Below are positions 26,004-36,163 of a DNA stretch of 63,704 nt, one piece after another. The stretch lies in contig JANYGZ010000060.1 in assembly GCA_025362235.1 (NCBI GenBank), forward strand, positions 1 through 63,704, given 5' to 3'. A program made the translations under genes and the position numbers. Position 1 is the first letter of the stretch; each line of letters opens with the position of its first letter. The notes below the pieces were generated by a model that had not been told where the DNA came from, did no database searches, and worked only from the letters and a program-made list of their open reading frames with translations. This DNA comes from Ferruginibacter sp. (GTDB taxonomy: Bacteria > Bacteroidota > Bacteroidia > Chitinophagales > Chitinophagaceae).

Positions 26004-26864
26004 CTAAAACTGGTGAAAAGACATAGACACAAATTCCAGCACTACCGGTAAAGAAGCACGCCAATACGTCCAGCTATGCACGCCATCGCGTATGCGGAAT
26101 TCATGAGGTATTTCTCTTTTACGCATGGCAATATGAACAAGGCAATTTCCTTCATATAAAAAATCATCATCACCACAGTCAATATACCAGCGTACCGATT
26201 TTTTTAAACTGTCAGGCATATTGTTTACTAATTCAACAACACTTTGTCTTTTATAAAAAGCAATGATAGATGTATCAGCAAGAGAATTGTTTTCTCTTTT
26301 CATTCTTACCATCATACTGTCAAGGTTAGCAGGCCCTGTGCCTGCACTTAATGGGCAGGCAGCAGCAAATAATTCAGGATGGTGTAAAGCGTAGGTAAAT
26401 GTTCCATCGCCACCCATTGATAAACCAGCAACCGCACGGAATCGTTTTTCAGTTTTTGCCCTGTACGTTTTTTCAATAAAAGGCATCAGTTCCTGGAAGA
26501 AAAAATCTTCATACCGCCATGTGTTGGTTACATCATTTGAATACCCTCTTTTGCCGGTATTGGCATCTGGCATAACAATAATCATAGGTGTTGCATTGCC
26601 TTCTTTTATTGCCTTATCAGTAATATTTTGTACCTCGCCAAATTGTACCCAGCCGGTTTGATCATCTCCACTACCGTGGAGCAAATACAGTACAGGGTAG
26701 CTTCTTTGTGAGGTTTCGTAATCTGGCGGAAGGTAAATGGCATACCTCCTGTCCATGTTTAATATCTTGCTCTTTAGCGAAAGATTGTCGGATACTTTTC
26801 CTGATTGTGCAATAGCAACCGAAAAGACAGATAAACAAAGTACAAGTGTGAAGGCTTTTTTCAT
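26004..26864 (-). CDS. Exported esterase, esterase D/Fes-like alpha/beta hydrolase
   Basis: The frame is open from 26915; the ATG at 26864 starts a clear signal peptide (MKKAFTLVLCLSVFSVAIAQ), giving 286 residues. Seen: the oxyanion region LYLLHGSGDD, nucleophile motif G-L-S-M-G-G (Ser at about residue 150), an acidic residue in WYIDCGDDDFLYEGN, and catalytic His in GVHSWTYWR. This order fits the putative esterase family (ferulic-acid and acetyl-xylan esterase relatives, trehalose-corynomycolyl transferases). Substrate unknown; release of acyl groups from plant or microbial glycans is plausible. It stands alone and was probably secreted to the periplasm. Confidence 0.85.
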   Translation of the reverse strand: MKKAFTLVLCLSVFSVAIAQSGKVSDNLSLKSKILNMDRRYAIYLPPDYETSQRSYPVLYLLHGSGDDQTGWVQFGEVQNITDKAIKEGNATPMIIVMPDANTGKRGYSNDVTNTWRYEDFFFQELMPFIEKTYRAKTEKRFRAVAGLSMGGDGTFTYALHHPELFAAACPLSAGTGPANLDSMMVRMKRENNSLADTSIIAFYKRQSVVELVNNMPDSLKKSVRWYIDCGDDDFLYEGNCLVHIAMRKREIPHEFRIRDGVHSWTYWRASLPVVLEFVSMSFHQF

Positions 26865-26938
26865 ACAGCAATTTTTCTTAAAAAAATAACTAAAACAGAA
26901 AATTTTACTGATCAATTATTATTTGTTCAGGAAGCATC

Positions 26939-27430
26939 TTATTTCATTCCATGTAGGATAATTTTAAATTTTTCAATTTGCCTTCTATGACGAAGGATAT
27001 GTACAATGGCATGTTCGGTGAGTTGTTCAATATCGTACAATTGCCCCCAACCTGTTTTTATTTTTAATGAATCGTTAAACTGCTCCAGTTCATTGTCTTT
27101 AATTTTACTAAATATATTTTCTGTGAAAGAAAAAACGCTTGTCAAATCATCCAGGTATTCTTTAATTGCCAGATGAAAAATTTTGCCGGGACGTACCATT
27201 GGAGCCCCTTTCAGGTTATTGATACTTGTTGCATATCCATAGCCTGAGTTTACCACATGCGATAAAACTGTTTGTACAGACCTGCAATTTTCATCAGTAG
27301 TTGCCGGGTCTGCAATAACTACTAAAGCATCATCAGGAATATCTTCAATTACTTTTTTTAAATCGGCAATTGCTCTTTCGTATTCATCCAGTAAAGCACC
27401 TGTTGCTCCTTGTCTATATATTTTGGCCAT
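26939..27430 (-). CDS. DinB-superfamily protein
   Basis: 163 residues forming the four-helix bundle of DinB/YfiT-type proteins. Seen: LLDEYERAIADLKKVIEDIP as helix 1, a His in L-S-H-V-V near residue 57, and the last helix with E-H-A-I-V-H-I-L-R-H-R-R-Q-I, where two His positions fit the family metal site. Such proteins are thiol- or metal-dependent small enzymes or unknown. No neighbour suggests a substrate. Cytoplasmic. Confidence 0.72.
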   Translation of the reverse strand: MAKIYRQGATGALLDEYERAIADLKKVIEDIPDDALVVIADPATTDENCRSVQTVLSHVVNSGYGYATSINNLKGAPMVRPGKIFHLAIKEYLDDLTSVFSFTENIFSKIKDNELEQFNDSLKIKTGWGQLYDIEQLTEHAIVHILRHRRQIEKFKIILHGMK

Positions 27431-27597
27431 AAAATTTATACCTCCTTACAATTAAAGTTAATTTAATTTTTTGCCGTTAAGGCGTTGAGACGTCTTTATT
27501 TTCTTTTAAGGTAAACCTCTCAACTTATCCTCGATATATTCTTTGTTTTTAATTGTTTGCGGATTTTAAATTTTGCCTGCAAATAGCTGTTGAAGCA

Positions 27598-28020
27598 TTA
27601 TGCATTTTTCATTATTTCAATATCCAGTTTCCGCATGCTCATAAATGCTTTTATAACACGTTGTGCTTTTTCAGGATCGTTCATTAATTCTCCGATTATC
27701 GTGGGTACAATTTGCCAGCTTACGCCATACTTATCTTTCAGCCAGCCACACATACTTTCTTCTCCGCCTGCTGTAAGTTTGTCCCAGTAATAATCAATTT
27801 CATCCTGTGTATCACAATTCACTACAAAGGATATTGATTCGTTGAATTTAAATTGAGGCCCTCCGTTTAACCCCATAAATTTTGTTCCATTCACTTCAAA
27901 TGTTACTACCATTGGTGTATCACTAAGTATTTTACCATTCTTAAAAACAGAACAATAAAATTCTGCAGCCGCTTTGGCGTGGCCGTCAAACCATAAGCAG
28001 GGATAAATTTGATGTGTCAT
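27598..28020 (-). CDS. VOC-family protein, PhnB-like
   Basis: 140 residues of the vicinal-oxygen-chelate superfamily, PhnB-like branch (once called 3-demethylubiquinone methyltransferase-like). Seen: the start IYPCLWFDGHAKAAAEFYCS, a middle strand with VNGTKFMGLNGG, and the late motif W-L-K-D-K-Y-G-V-S-W-Q-I-V-P typical of this branch. The two beta-alpha-beta-beta-beta units fill the whole length. There is no certain substrate and no metal ligand is obvious. The gene is single. Confidence 0.85.
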   Translation of the reverse strand: MTHQIYPCLWFDGHAKAAAEFYCSVFKNGKILSDTPMVVTFEVNGTKFMGLNGGPQFKFNESISFVVNCDTQDEIDYYWDKLTAGGEESMCGWLKDKYGVSWQIVPTIIGELMNDPEKAQRVIKAFMSMRKLDIEIMKNA

Positions 28021-28271
28021 TTCTTTTGTTTTTATGGTGATGTTATAGATTAGTAATTTTTAATAGAAGTACACAAATGTAATAAGTATCATTAAAATTA
28101 TTGCTGTGTAAAAGCGACATTCTATGGGTGTAATGCGACAAATTTAAGGGAGCTGTGTAAGTTTATTGTTCTGTAGTAAGCATAGTTGCCATTACCGAAG
28201 ACGATGTTGGAAAGAAGAATATTTTTAAAATCATTTTATTAAAATATAGGCCAATACTAGCCCATTTAGAA

Positions 28272-28514
28272 TTAATCCATATAAATGAATAGCAATAAAT
28301 TTAAAAGACTTTTTTCATGCATAATCTTATTAATCATGTCAATTATAAACCAAATTATTCCTACTGATAGAACGATAAGCTCAATTAAAAAAGGAAGCGG
28401 TGGAGTATGCGAATCTGTAAAACCTGCAACAAGTCCACACCAAATAGAAATAATAAAGGCTATTGTATAAAAAATAAAAACACTCTTTTCTTTATTTGTC
28501 ATTTTATTAAACAA
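28272..28514 (-). CDS. Small membrane protein following the serine hydrolase
   Basis: 80 residues (or 76 from the second ATG, MTNKEK). Two membrane helices at about residues 13-32 and 43-61, with a short Pro-rich loop (DSHTPPLPF). Family not recognised. It begins 27 bases after the stop of the serine hydrolase gene and is probably co-transcribed. Confidence 0.5.
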   Translation of the reverse strand: MFNKMTNKEKSVFIFYTIAFIISIWCGLVAGFTDSHTPPLPFLIELIVLSVGIIWFIIDMINKIMHEKSLLNLLLFIYMD

Positions 28515-28541
28515 ATATTAAAAATTCTTGCCAGATTACTA

Positions 28542-30083
28542 TTATTCCTTCACAACACCTTTCAATTCCGTTTTCCTTTTTCCATAGTCAAAACTGTTTT
28601 CAATGGTTACAGCAATATTTTTTCCATCAAAAACACAGGTCATTTTTTCGGTATGGGGACTTTCAATATAGCGCAGGCTTAGCTGTAATGTTTTGTCATC
28701 TATCCATGTATAGGCACCATCAATTTTAAATGCAGGCAGGCCAACAAAACTTGCTTTAGCACCAGCTACCAAAGAGGGCCCGTGTTTGATTGTTTCGCCA
28801 GGTAGCCAAAACCCCCGGCCAAAAGCGAGGTAATAAAGATATTTTTCTGTGCCCAGTTTTACTTCAATTTTTTCTTGCTGAAAGTTAAAAGACAAATCTT
28901 TTATACCCGAACTATTAAGATCCATTATATAGGTTTTATTGGTAGCTAAAGGGGAACTGTTTTTAGCTGGTACAGTGAGCGCAAGTGATGATAATTTTTT
29001 GTTAAGCACTGTTGCAGCCGTTTTATTTTCGGGTAGCTCTCCTTTGTGCATGGCTGGTAACAGGTATTTCCATACCAGGTTTATTTCATCCTGCATATCG
29101 GGTGTTTCGGCAGTAATGGCTATTACTGCATCTTCTTCAGGCAGTACAATAATATACTGGCCAAATGCGCCATCGCCCCTGAAAGCATTATGGCGGCAGC
29201 GCCACATCTGGTAGCAATATCCCTGTTCCCAATCGCTTGAATCCCTTTTTGCCTGCGAATATTCAGGGTGCTGTATAATCTTTGCCGTTGATGCATCTTC
29301 TACCCACGATGAAGGCAGAATTTGCTTGCCTTTCCATTTTCCTTTTTGCAAAAACAGCTGACCAAATTTTGCCATGTCTTCTGTTTTTATTCTTAACCCC
29401 CAACCGCCGGTATTAATGCCTTGTGGGTCTACTTCCCAATCCATTCCTTCTATTCCCAATGGATCAAATAATCTTGGCTTTAAATAATCAATTACTTTTT
29501 GGCCGGTTACTTTTTGTACAATGGCCGACAGCATATAAGTACCTAATGAATTATATAAAAATGTTGTGCCCGGATCGTATTTTACCGGCACTCCTAAAAA
29601 ACCTTTAACCCAATTGCTGTCTCTGCTGGAAACACTAAACGTTGGATCGGGTTCCTGTCCGTCACTCATCATCAGCACATCTTTTACGGTAAGGTCGGCA
29701 AGGTTGGTGCTGATAGTATCCGGTACATCCGCAGGGAAAAATGAAATTACTTTATCAGTAAGGTTCAGCTTTTTTTCACTTATAGCAAAGCCTACCGCGG
29801 TAGCCGTAAAACTTTTACTGCAGGAATACATTGTATGCTTAAGGTCAGGTGCATAAGGGTTCCACCAGCCCTGTGCTATTACTTTACCATGGCGCAATAT
29901 CATAATACTATGAAACTCTGTTTTGCTTTTATTGGCCGAATCTAAAAATTGCATAATGCCTGCAGAAGAAACACCTTCTTTTTCAGGAGCATTTACAGGA
30001 AGTGCATTTTTTTGTGCTGCAACTGTCAGGTTCAGCAGAAGGCAAATCGCTACAACTGCAATAAATAATTTTTGAAATTTCAT
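28542..30083 (-). CDS. Exported serine hydrolase, beta-lactamase family
   Basis: The frame runs from 30230 but the real start is the ATG at 30083: it opens a signal peptide (MKFQKLFIAVVAICLLLNLT, then VAAQ), and the frame above it overlaps the upstream gene. That gives 513 residues. Seen: the class C/PBP motif S-C-S-K (S-x-x-K, catalytic Ser) near residue 85, Y-N-S (Y-x-N) near residue 180, and a C-terminal beta-rich extension of about 130 residues. This is the large exported family of esterase/D-aminopeptidase/beta-lactamase-like enzymes. True antibiotic hydrolysis is not implied. It sits 26 bases after the VOC gene, likely one operon. Confidence 0.85.
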   Translation of the reverse strand: MKFQKLFIAVVAICLLLNLTVAAQKNALPVNAPEKEGVSSAGIMQFLDSANKSKTEFHSIMILRHGKVIAQGWWNPYAPDLKHTMYSCSKSFTATAVGFAISEKKLNLTDKVISFFPADVPDTISTNLADLTVKDVLMMSDGQEPDPTFSVSSRDSNWVKGFLGVPVKYDPGTTFLYNSLGTYMLSAIVQKVTGQKVIDYLKPRLFDPLGIEGMDWEVDPQGINTGGWGLRIKTEDMAKFGQLFLQKGKWKGKQILPSSWVEDASTAKIIQHPEYSQAKRDSSDWEQGYCYQMWRCRHNAFRGDGAFGQYIIVLPEEDAVIAITAETPDMQDEINLVWKYLLPAMHKGELPENKTAATVLNKKLSSLALTVPAKNSSPLATNKTYIMDLNSSGIKDLSFNFQQEKIEVKLGTEKYLYYLAFGRGFWLPGETIKHGPSLVAGAKASFVGLPAFKIDGAYTWIDDKTLQLSLRYIESPHTEKMTCVFDGKNIAVTIENSFDYGKRKTELKGVVKE

Positions 30084-30108
30084 TTGTTTAAATTTATAAG
30101 TGATGCTT

Positions 30109-30519
30109 TTATAAAATCTGGTTAAACTCAATCCTTTCTCCATCAGGGCCCGTAATATTAAAATACCTGCACCCATTTTTCCAAAAGGGAAGAAAAACCG
30201 GCGCAGCCTCAATGATAGTAAAGGATGCATTTTTTAATTCTGCAAATGCTACATCAATATTACTTACGTCAAAAGCAATATGATCTATATGCCCATTTTT
30301 GCGATGGCGTATTTCATCCAGTTCTTTTTCAGGCATTTGGTAAATTTCAATGATCATTTCTTCACGCTGCATCATTGCCACCATCCCTTTACCACCATTA
30401 AAATCAAAACCAGATTCCATTACATTTTGAAACCCCAATTTTTCATAAAATGCCGCTGATACTTTTAAATCAGTAACAGGTATGCCTATATGCTGGATAT
30501 GATTGATCTTAAAATTCAT
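30109..30519 (-). CDS. VOC-family protein, glyoxalase-like
   Basis: 136 residues: two beta-alpha-beta-beta-beta modules of the vicinal-oxygen-chelate fold. Seen: INHIQHIGIPVTDLKVSAAF at the start (His in strand 1), EMIIEIYQ (Glu in strand 4), HIDHIAFDV (His at the start of module 2), and P-D-G-E-R-I-E-F-N (Glu in the last strand). The H/E/H/E set matches the glyoxalase I metal-ligand pattern, so it could be a true metalloenzyme. It is in an operon with the serine hydrolase downstream. Confidence 0.85.
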   Translation of the reverse strand: MNFKINHIQHIGIPVTDLKVSAAFYEKLGFQNVMESGFDFNGGKGMVAMMQREEMIIEIYQMPEKELDEIRHRKNGHIDHIAFDVSNIDVAFAELKNASFTIIEAAPVFLPFWKNGCRYFNITGPDGERIEFNQIL

Positions 30520-30738
30520 TTACCTGTTTTATAATTTTCAGGGTATAAGCTGAGTGGTAAAGTTTCCATTATTTACCGGCCTTAAATTTCTGTAATGTTT
30601 TTGTTTGGCATTAAAAAGATGGTATCATTATTTTTAGGTTAACAATATTACTATTTAATCTTTGTAATATAAGTTGAAAAAACACAAAATAAACAGTAGA
30701 TTTATCCTCCTGATTAATTCATCATTAAAACAAAAATT

Positions 30739-31239
30739 ATGTTAGTACAATCATTATTGGCAGAATTTAAGCATGAAGCCGAAAACACCCGAAAATTATT
30801 ACAGGCAATTCCTGACGATGCCTTAAGTTTTAAACCCTCAGAAAAATGCTGGAGTACGGGTCAATTGGCATCGCATATTGCCGAAGTATATAACTGGTAT
30901 CAACCAACACTGCATCAAAATGTGTTTGATATGGCTACCTACAAATATGATAAAGGCGATATTAGTGCTGCAGCAAATATTGTTGCCAAGTTTGAAGAGA
31001 ATGTAAAAAATGCACAGGTTGCTTTAGAAACGGCCACAGACGAAAGTATGTTTGAAAACTGGAAAATGGTAATGGGTGGTGAAGAACCAATTTTTCCGGA
31101 AATGCCCCGGATACAGGTGGTACGTGGTTTTTTATTCAACCATTTGTATCATCACCGCGGTGAAATGATTATTCATTTGCGGTCAACAGGTAATAAAGTA
31201 CCGGGATTGTATGGCCCTACTTTTGAGGAATCGAGGTAA
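30739..31239 (+). CDS. DinB-family protein with conserved histidines
   Basis: 166-residue DinB/YfiT-like four-helix bundle. Seen: the family opening with F-K-H-E-A-E-N-T-R-K-L-L, S-H-I-A-E near residue 46 and H-L-Y-H-H-R-G-E near residue 136, which supply the three His ligands of the family's divalent metal site. Cytoplasmic. Known members include bacillithiol S-transferases, but substrate cannot be assigned here. It is not closely similar to the DinB protein at 26939-27430. Confidence 0.82.
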   Translation: MLVQSLLAEFKHEAENTRKLLQAIPDDALSFKPSEKCWSTGQLASHIAEVYNWYQPTLHQNVFDMATYKYDKGDISAAANIVAKFEENVKNAQVALETATDESMFENWKMVMGGEEPIFPEMPRIQVVRGFLFNHLYHHRGEMIIHLRSTGNKVPGLYGPTFEESR

Positions 31240-31325
31240 ACTATTTTTAATATTCAGGTGTTAAAAGCAAAAAAACTACTGCCTTGCCAAAGGTTTGTGG
31301 CTTTTTTTATTTCGAATAGACTTCT

Positions 31326-32870
31326 TTATTTCCTTAATTCTTTTTTTAGAATTTTGCCCGTAGCAGTCATGGGCAATGTTGGCAAAAATTCAATGTGGCG
31401 GGGATATTTATAAGCAGCAATACGGTCTTTTGTCCAGTGTATTAAATCATCTTCACTCACCAATTTATTTTCTTTTAATACTACAAATGCCTTTACTTCT
31501 TCACCCATTTCTTCATTAGCAATACCTATCACCGCTACCAGCGAAACGGCTTCGTGTTGTATCATCAGTTCTTCTACTTCCCGGGGATAAATATTTAATC
31601 CGCCCCTGATGATCATATCTTTTGTTCTGTCTACTATATAATAAAATCCATCAGCATCTTTTGTAGCAATATCACCTGAATGCAGCCACCCATTTTGTAA
31701 TGTTTTTTCTGTTTCCTCCGGTTTTTTATAATACCCCTTCATTACATTATGTCCCCTGTAAAGTAGCTCACCTTTTTCACCAACAGCTACTTCAACACCA
31801 TCCCTATTTACCAATTTTACTTCTACACCCCAAACAGGTGTGCCCACTGAACCTGGCTTTCTGCCTGTTGACAAATCATTAAAAGTTACTATGGGAGAGC
31901 CTTCCGACATGCCGTATCCTTCAATGATGGGTACATTAAAACGTTTTTCAAAATCTTCCAAAACTTTCACCGGCAAAGAAGCGCCGCCTGAAAGACATAT
32001 TTTTAAATTTTCTGAAATACTTTTATAATCAGATTTGGGGTCAGTATAATTCAGCAATCCCCAATACATGGTAGGCACACCGGCAAAAATAGTAACATGG
32101 TGTTTTTGCATTGCAGCAAATACGGCTGATGCATCAAAACGGGCAACTAAAATGCTGGAGCTTCCTTTGTAAACAGCTGCATTCATTAAAACCGTCATTC
32201 CAAAAATATGAAACAGTGGCAAAATAATTAGGCCAACATCTTCTGTTTTATTATCCATTAAATTGCAGGAAATAATTGCATTGAACAATAAATTGGCATG
32301 CGTTAACTCTGCTCCTTTTGGGCGGCCGGTAGTACCCGATGTATAAATGATTACGCAGGTATCTTCGGCACTGCTATGGTATGTCTCAAATAGGGGCGAT
32401 TGTCCCTTCATCAAATTTCCAAGAGTTGCTGTACCATCAATGGAGGAGGGCATTGCGGCATCGGGCATAATCATAAAAAAATGTTCGCATGTTTCGACTG
32501 TCTTAAAAGCTGCATAGCCTGTTTCACCCATTGGTAATTCGGCAGTGCCTGTAAAACAGCAGTAGGCTTTGGCTTCGCTGTCTTTTAGGTGATATTCAAT
32601 TTCATCTTTTTTTAGTAAAACACTAAGCGGCACTACTACGGCGCCTGTTTTAATAATACCATAATATACAATCGGAAAGGCAGGAATATTAAGACAGCTT
32701 AAAGCAACTTTATCCCCCGCTTTAATGCCTGTGGCCTTTAAGCCGTTTGCTACTTTATTTGCCGCATCATTTATTTCAGCATAAGAAAGACTTGTATCCA
32801 TAAAGGTGAAAGCAGCTTTACCAGGAAAGCGGCGGGCACTGTCTTGAAGAATGGTGGATAGATTAAGCAT
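31326..32870 (-). CDS. Acyl-CoA ligase (AMP-binding, long-chain fatty acid type)
   Basis: 514 residues, full length for the adenylate-forming family. It would activate a carboxylic acid with ATP and CoA. Seen in order: P-loop YTSGTTGRPKGAELTH (A3 motif), GYGMSEGSP (A5), W-L-H-S-G-D-I-A-T-K (A7), YYIVDRTKDMIIRGG (A8), and the C-terminal lysine in TATGKILKKEL (A10). The best match is with fatty acid-CoA ligases, but the chain length is not readable. No beta-oxidation gene is next to it. The 326 bases upstream (32871-33197) lie between converging and divergent units. Confidence 0.85.
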   Translation of the reverse strand: MLNLSTILQDSARRFPGKAAFTFMDTSLSYAEINDAANKVANGLKATGIKAGDKVALSCLNIPAFPIVYYGIIKTGAVVVPLSVLLKKDEIEYHLKDSEAKAYCCFTGTAELPMGETGYAAFKTVETCEHFFMIMPDAAMPSSIDGTATLGNLMKGQSPLFETYHSSAEDTCVIIYTSGTTGRPKGAELTHANLLFNAIISCNLMDNKTEDVGLIILPLFHIFGMTVLMNAAVYKGSSSILVARFDASAVFAAMQKHHVTIFAGVPTMYWGLLNYTDPKSDYKSISENLKICLSGGASLPVKVLEDFEKRFNVPIIEGYGMSEGSPIVTFNDLSTGRKPGSVGTPVWGVEVKLVNRDGVEVAVGEKGELLYRGHNVMKGYYKKPEETEKTLQNGWLHSGDIATKDADGFYYIVDRTKDMIIRGGLNIYPREVEELMIQHEAVSLVAVIGIANEEMGEEVKAFVVLKENKLVSEDDLIHWTKDRIAAYKYPRHIEFLPTLPMTATGKILKKELRK

Positions 32871-33197
32871 CGTTAGGTATTTTTTAATGGCCAGCTATTT
32901 ATTTTTTGATCAACAGGGCTTGCCGAATCAGGTCAATGGAATTGTGTCCGACCCAGCTAACTGAAGCTAAATCTATAAATAAAAGTTGATGATTTGCACA
33001 TAGCTAAATTAACAACATCCTGACCAATATTAAGCCAAATAGAAAAACAAATAGTTGAAACGCTGCATCTATCTTCGTTTTGACAAAGCTGCTAGTTTAT
33101 CTGCATGATTTTAAGTGCCAGCTTTATTTATTGTTTCTTGCTACGTATCATTAAAAGTATTACCGTATTTTATTTAAGTTTCTTTTTAGCAAAAAAA
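32871..33197. other. Intergenic stretch, nothing recognised
   Basis: About 325 AT-rich bases between the acyl-CoA ligase start and the end of the small exported protein gene. I see no gene, no operator-like repeat and no clear terminator. The ligase promoter must be here. Confidence 0.35.
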
Positions 33198-33575
33198 TTA
33201 TTTACCAGCTTCTATTTTTACATATTTATTATACTGGGATGTAGTAAAAATTCCTTTCAAAGTTTCATTGAATGCAGCCTTGTTAGCCTTTATTTCAGCT
33301 TCTTTTTCTTTTTCCGAAATCGGTAGTACAGATATTTCATCAAGAGGTTTTGTATTTGCTAAATAAGCGTCATACACTTTTTTACTTTGCACAGAATCCA
33401 GCCCAAGTTCTTTTTGAAGATTATCAGCAAAAGCTTTGGAGCGTTTAAAAACATCCGAAGGCATTTTCCACTCATTACCCGTTTTTACTGGTTTTTGAGG
33501 GTTGGTAGTTTGTGCAGATAACTGAGTGCTGGTAACTGTGAACAGCATTATTCCAGTAAAGATTTTCTTTTTCAT
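33198..33575 (-). CDS. Small exported protein, Spy-like or unknown
   Basis: 125 residues: signal peptide (MKKKIFTGIMLFTVTSTQLS, then AQ) and a helical, charged body. The middle (KRSKAFADNLQKELGLDSVQ, then SKKVYDAYLANTKP) resembles periplasmic proteins with repeated long helices, like Spy/CpxP-type chaperones, but lacks an LTxxQ motif. It follows the permease gene by 26 bases and so is probably its downstream partner (same operon, reading leftwards). Function unknown. Confidence 0.65.
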   Translation of the reverse strand: MKKKIFTGIMLFTVTSTQLSAQTTNPQKPVKTGNEWKMPSDVFKRSKAFADNLQKELGLDSVQSKKVYDAYLANTKPLDEISVLPISEKEKEAEIKANKAAFNETLKGIFTTSQYNKYVKIEAGK

Positions 33576-33601
33576 TTGTTTGTTTTTATTTGATTAAATA
33601 G

Positions 33602-35992
33602 TCATTGATTTTTTAGTGATTTAACAGGATTGGCAAGAGATGCTTTGATGGCATGAAAGCTCACTGTTGCTAACGCAATTAACAAAGCAACCATCCCTGC
33701 TATAGCAAATATCCACCATGACAGGGTGATACGGTAAGCGAAATTTTGGAGCCATTTGTTTACTATAAACCAACCACCGGGAATGGCAATAAAAAAGGCG
33801 ATGAAAACAAGCCTTACAAAATCTACTGCGATTAATTGTACCAACTGAAGAGTAGAAGCACCCAACAATTTGCGAATGCCAATTTCTTTAAAGCGCCGTT
33901 CAGTTGTCAGCATGGCAAGGCCAAATAAACCAATGCAGGAAATAAAGATTGTAACCAGGGCGGCAAAGCTGATAATCTGTTTCCATCTTGATTCAGTTTC
34001 ATAATTTTTTTTAAGAGTATCATCCCTGAAAGAATATTGAAAAGGATTATCAGGAAATAATTTATGATAAATTTTTTCCAGTGCTGATATAGTAGCGGGG
34101 ATAGTTGCAGGGTTTATCCTGATTATAAACCGCCCTAATGGCAACTGTGGTTCCATGGTAAATAATTCAGGTTTTATTTTTTCCTTTAGCGATTCAAAAT
34201 GATAATCCTTTACTAAACCAATAACGGTGATTTTTTTTGCTCCCCAGCCGGGTAAATTCATAAAATCAACCGTTTTGCCAACAGGGTCATTCCACCCGGC
34301 TTCTTTTACAAACGTTTCATTAATTAAAACGGAGTTACTAAAATCAGAAGGGTATTTTGAGGAGAAATTTCTACCTGCAATAACCTGTGTTTGCAGCACT
34401 GATAAATAGTTTTCATCAATATGTTCGTATGTGGCGGCAAACTCCCTGTTACCTGCCTGGGTTTTTCCACCAAATTTCCCCACGTTAGTATAGGCCACTG
34501 TTTCTACACCTGGTACATTTGTAAATGCTGTTTTACATATATCCATCAAAGGCTTATCCATTACTGCTTTATCTATATCAAACTCTACAAGATTTTTGTT
34601 ATTATAACCAAGTTCCGCATTGGTGAGATATTTAAATTGGGAGTTAAAAAAGAGCGTAGTGATAATTAATAAAGTTGCCAATGCAAACTGTAAAACTACA
34701 AGGCTTTTTGAAAGCTGATTTTTACTTCCAAACTTTATCTTGCTATACAAAGCTTCAACAGGATTTAAACCAGATAACACCATTGCCGGATAAAACCCTG
34801 CTGCTAAAAAAGTAATAAAATAGAGAATAATAATACCTGTTACTAATCTAGTATCGAAAAGATATTTAAGACTTAATTGTTTGTTGGCAAGTTCATTAAA
34901 GAAAGGCAATAATAAAAAGGCAATCAAAATGGCAAGTACAAATGAAATCATGCAAACAAACATTGATTCGCCCAAGAATTGCCATATAAGCTGGTTTCGG
35001 GTTCCGCCAATCACTTTCCTCATTCCAATTTCTTTACTTCTTTTTAAAGATTGGGCAATGGAAAGATTTATGAAATTAATACAGGCAATCAATAAAATAA
35101 AAATGCTGATTCCTGTAAAAATATAAGTGTAGATAGGATCGCTTGCTTCAGGTGTACCCTGGTACCCGGAATTGAGGTGCATTTGTGTAAATGGAATTAG
35201 CCCCCATTGAAATTTAGTATCATAGCCAGCTTCGTGGTTCATATCAATTTCGCTTTTAGCCTGCAATTGATATACTTGCTCCATTTTAGCCGTTATGTTT
35301 TTTAAATTTGCAGCTGGATGTATAACAAAGAAAGTGGGGAAAGAAAACCACATCCATCCATTGTCAGGATTCACCTTTTCAAGGTATTTGAATGGAACTA
35401 AAATGCTGAATTTTATACTGGAGTTTTGTGGTGCTTGTTTGGCAATGCCGGTTATGGTGAAAGTTTCAAACTGACCGTCAATTTGCAAATCAATTGTTTT
35501 GTTCACAACATCGGTTGTGCCAAAATATTTTTTGGCAGTTTCGGTAGTAAGTACCAATGAATTAAAACCCGATAACACTTTTTCTTTGTTGCCTGAAATT
35601 AGCGGAAAGGAGAAAACGGAAAAGAAATTTTCATCTACCCAGCAGATATCTTCGTTAAATGTCTGATGCTCTTTCTTCACTAATACCTGCTTATGGTTAA
35701 CCCTTGTAAACTCCTGAATTTCCGGGATTGCCTGTTTAAACGACGGGCCTTGCACCATAGCAGCGATGGCTGACTTTGTATCTAAACCGTCTTTTTCAAT
35801 CCTGTCACATACCAATTGGTAAATATTGTCTTTCTTTTCATGAAACCTGTCATAGCTAGTTTCGTCCTTAGTGTATAATAAAATCAACATGCAACATGTA
35901 AGCCCAATACTTAGCCCGAAGATATTTATAAACGAAAAGAGTTTATTTCTTTTCAGGTGTCTAAAAGCAATTTTGAAGTAATTCTTAAACAT
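33602..35992 (-). CDS. MacB/FtsX-type ABC transporter permease
   Basis: 796 residues from the ATG at 35992 (the frame is open nine codons further up). This is the double FtsX permease common in Bacteroidota. Seen: an N-terminal membrane helix after KIAFRHLKRNKLFSFINIFG (the typical MacB-PCD opening); a first periplasmic domain; three helices around residues 290-390; a second MacB-PCD; and three C-terminal helices with the FtsX motif (T-E-R-R-F-K-E-I-G-I-R-K-L-L-G-A-S). The ATP-binding partner is not in this window near it. It is divergent from a LytS/LytTR pair, an arrangement seen for antibiotic or envelope-stress export systems. The substrate is unknown. Confidence 0.87.
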   Translation of the reverse strand: MFKNYFKIAFRHLKRNKLFSFINIFGLSIGLTCCMLILLYTKDETSYDRFHEKKDNIYQLVCDRIEKDGLDTKSAIAAMVQGPSFKQAIPEIQEFTRVNHKQVLVKKEHQTFNEDICWVDENFFSVFSFPLISGNKEKVLSGFNSLVLTTETAKKYFGTTDVVNKTIDLQIDGQFETFTITGIAKQAPQNSSIKFSILVPFKYLEKVNPDNGWMWFSFPTFFVIHPAANLKNITAKMEQVYQLQAKSEIDMNHEAGYDTKFQWGLIPFTQMHLNSGYQGTPEASDPIYTYIFTGISIFILLIACINFINLSIAQSLKRSKEIGMRKVIGGTRNQLIWQFLGESMFVCMISFVLAILIAFLLLPFFNELANKQLSLKYLFDTRLVTGIIILYFITFLAAGFYPAMVLSGLNPVEALYSKIKFGSKNQLSKSLVVLQFALATLLIITTLFFNSQFKYLTNAELGYNNKNLVEFDIDKAVMDKPLMDICKTAFTNVPGVETVAYTNVGKFGGKTQAGNREFAATYEHIDENYLSVLQTQVIAGRNFSSKYPSDFSNSVLINETFVKEAGWNDPVGKTVDFMNLPGWGAKKITVIGLVKDYHFESLKEKIKPELFTMEPQLPLGRFIIRINPATIPATISALEKIYHKLFPDNPFQYSFRDDTLKKNYETESRWKQIISFAALVTIFISCIGLFGLAMLTTERRFKEIGIRKLLGASTLQLVQLIAVDFVRLVFIAFFIAIPGGWFIVNKWLQNFAYRITLSWWIFAIAGMVALLIALATVSFHAIKASLANPVKSLKNQ

Positions 35993-36163
35993 GGCTTTAA
36001 TACAAATTATGACAGGCAAATGTGTAATGAGTTATTGATAGCCTCAAATAAATATGTTTAACCATGCCGGAGCGATGATAGAAAGCATTTTTAAGGTGGT
36101 AGGATGTTTAAAGTACGGCATGACCAATTCAACATTAAGTAAATGGGTTTTGTCATATTTAGG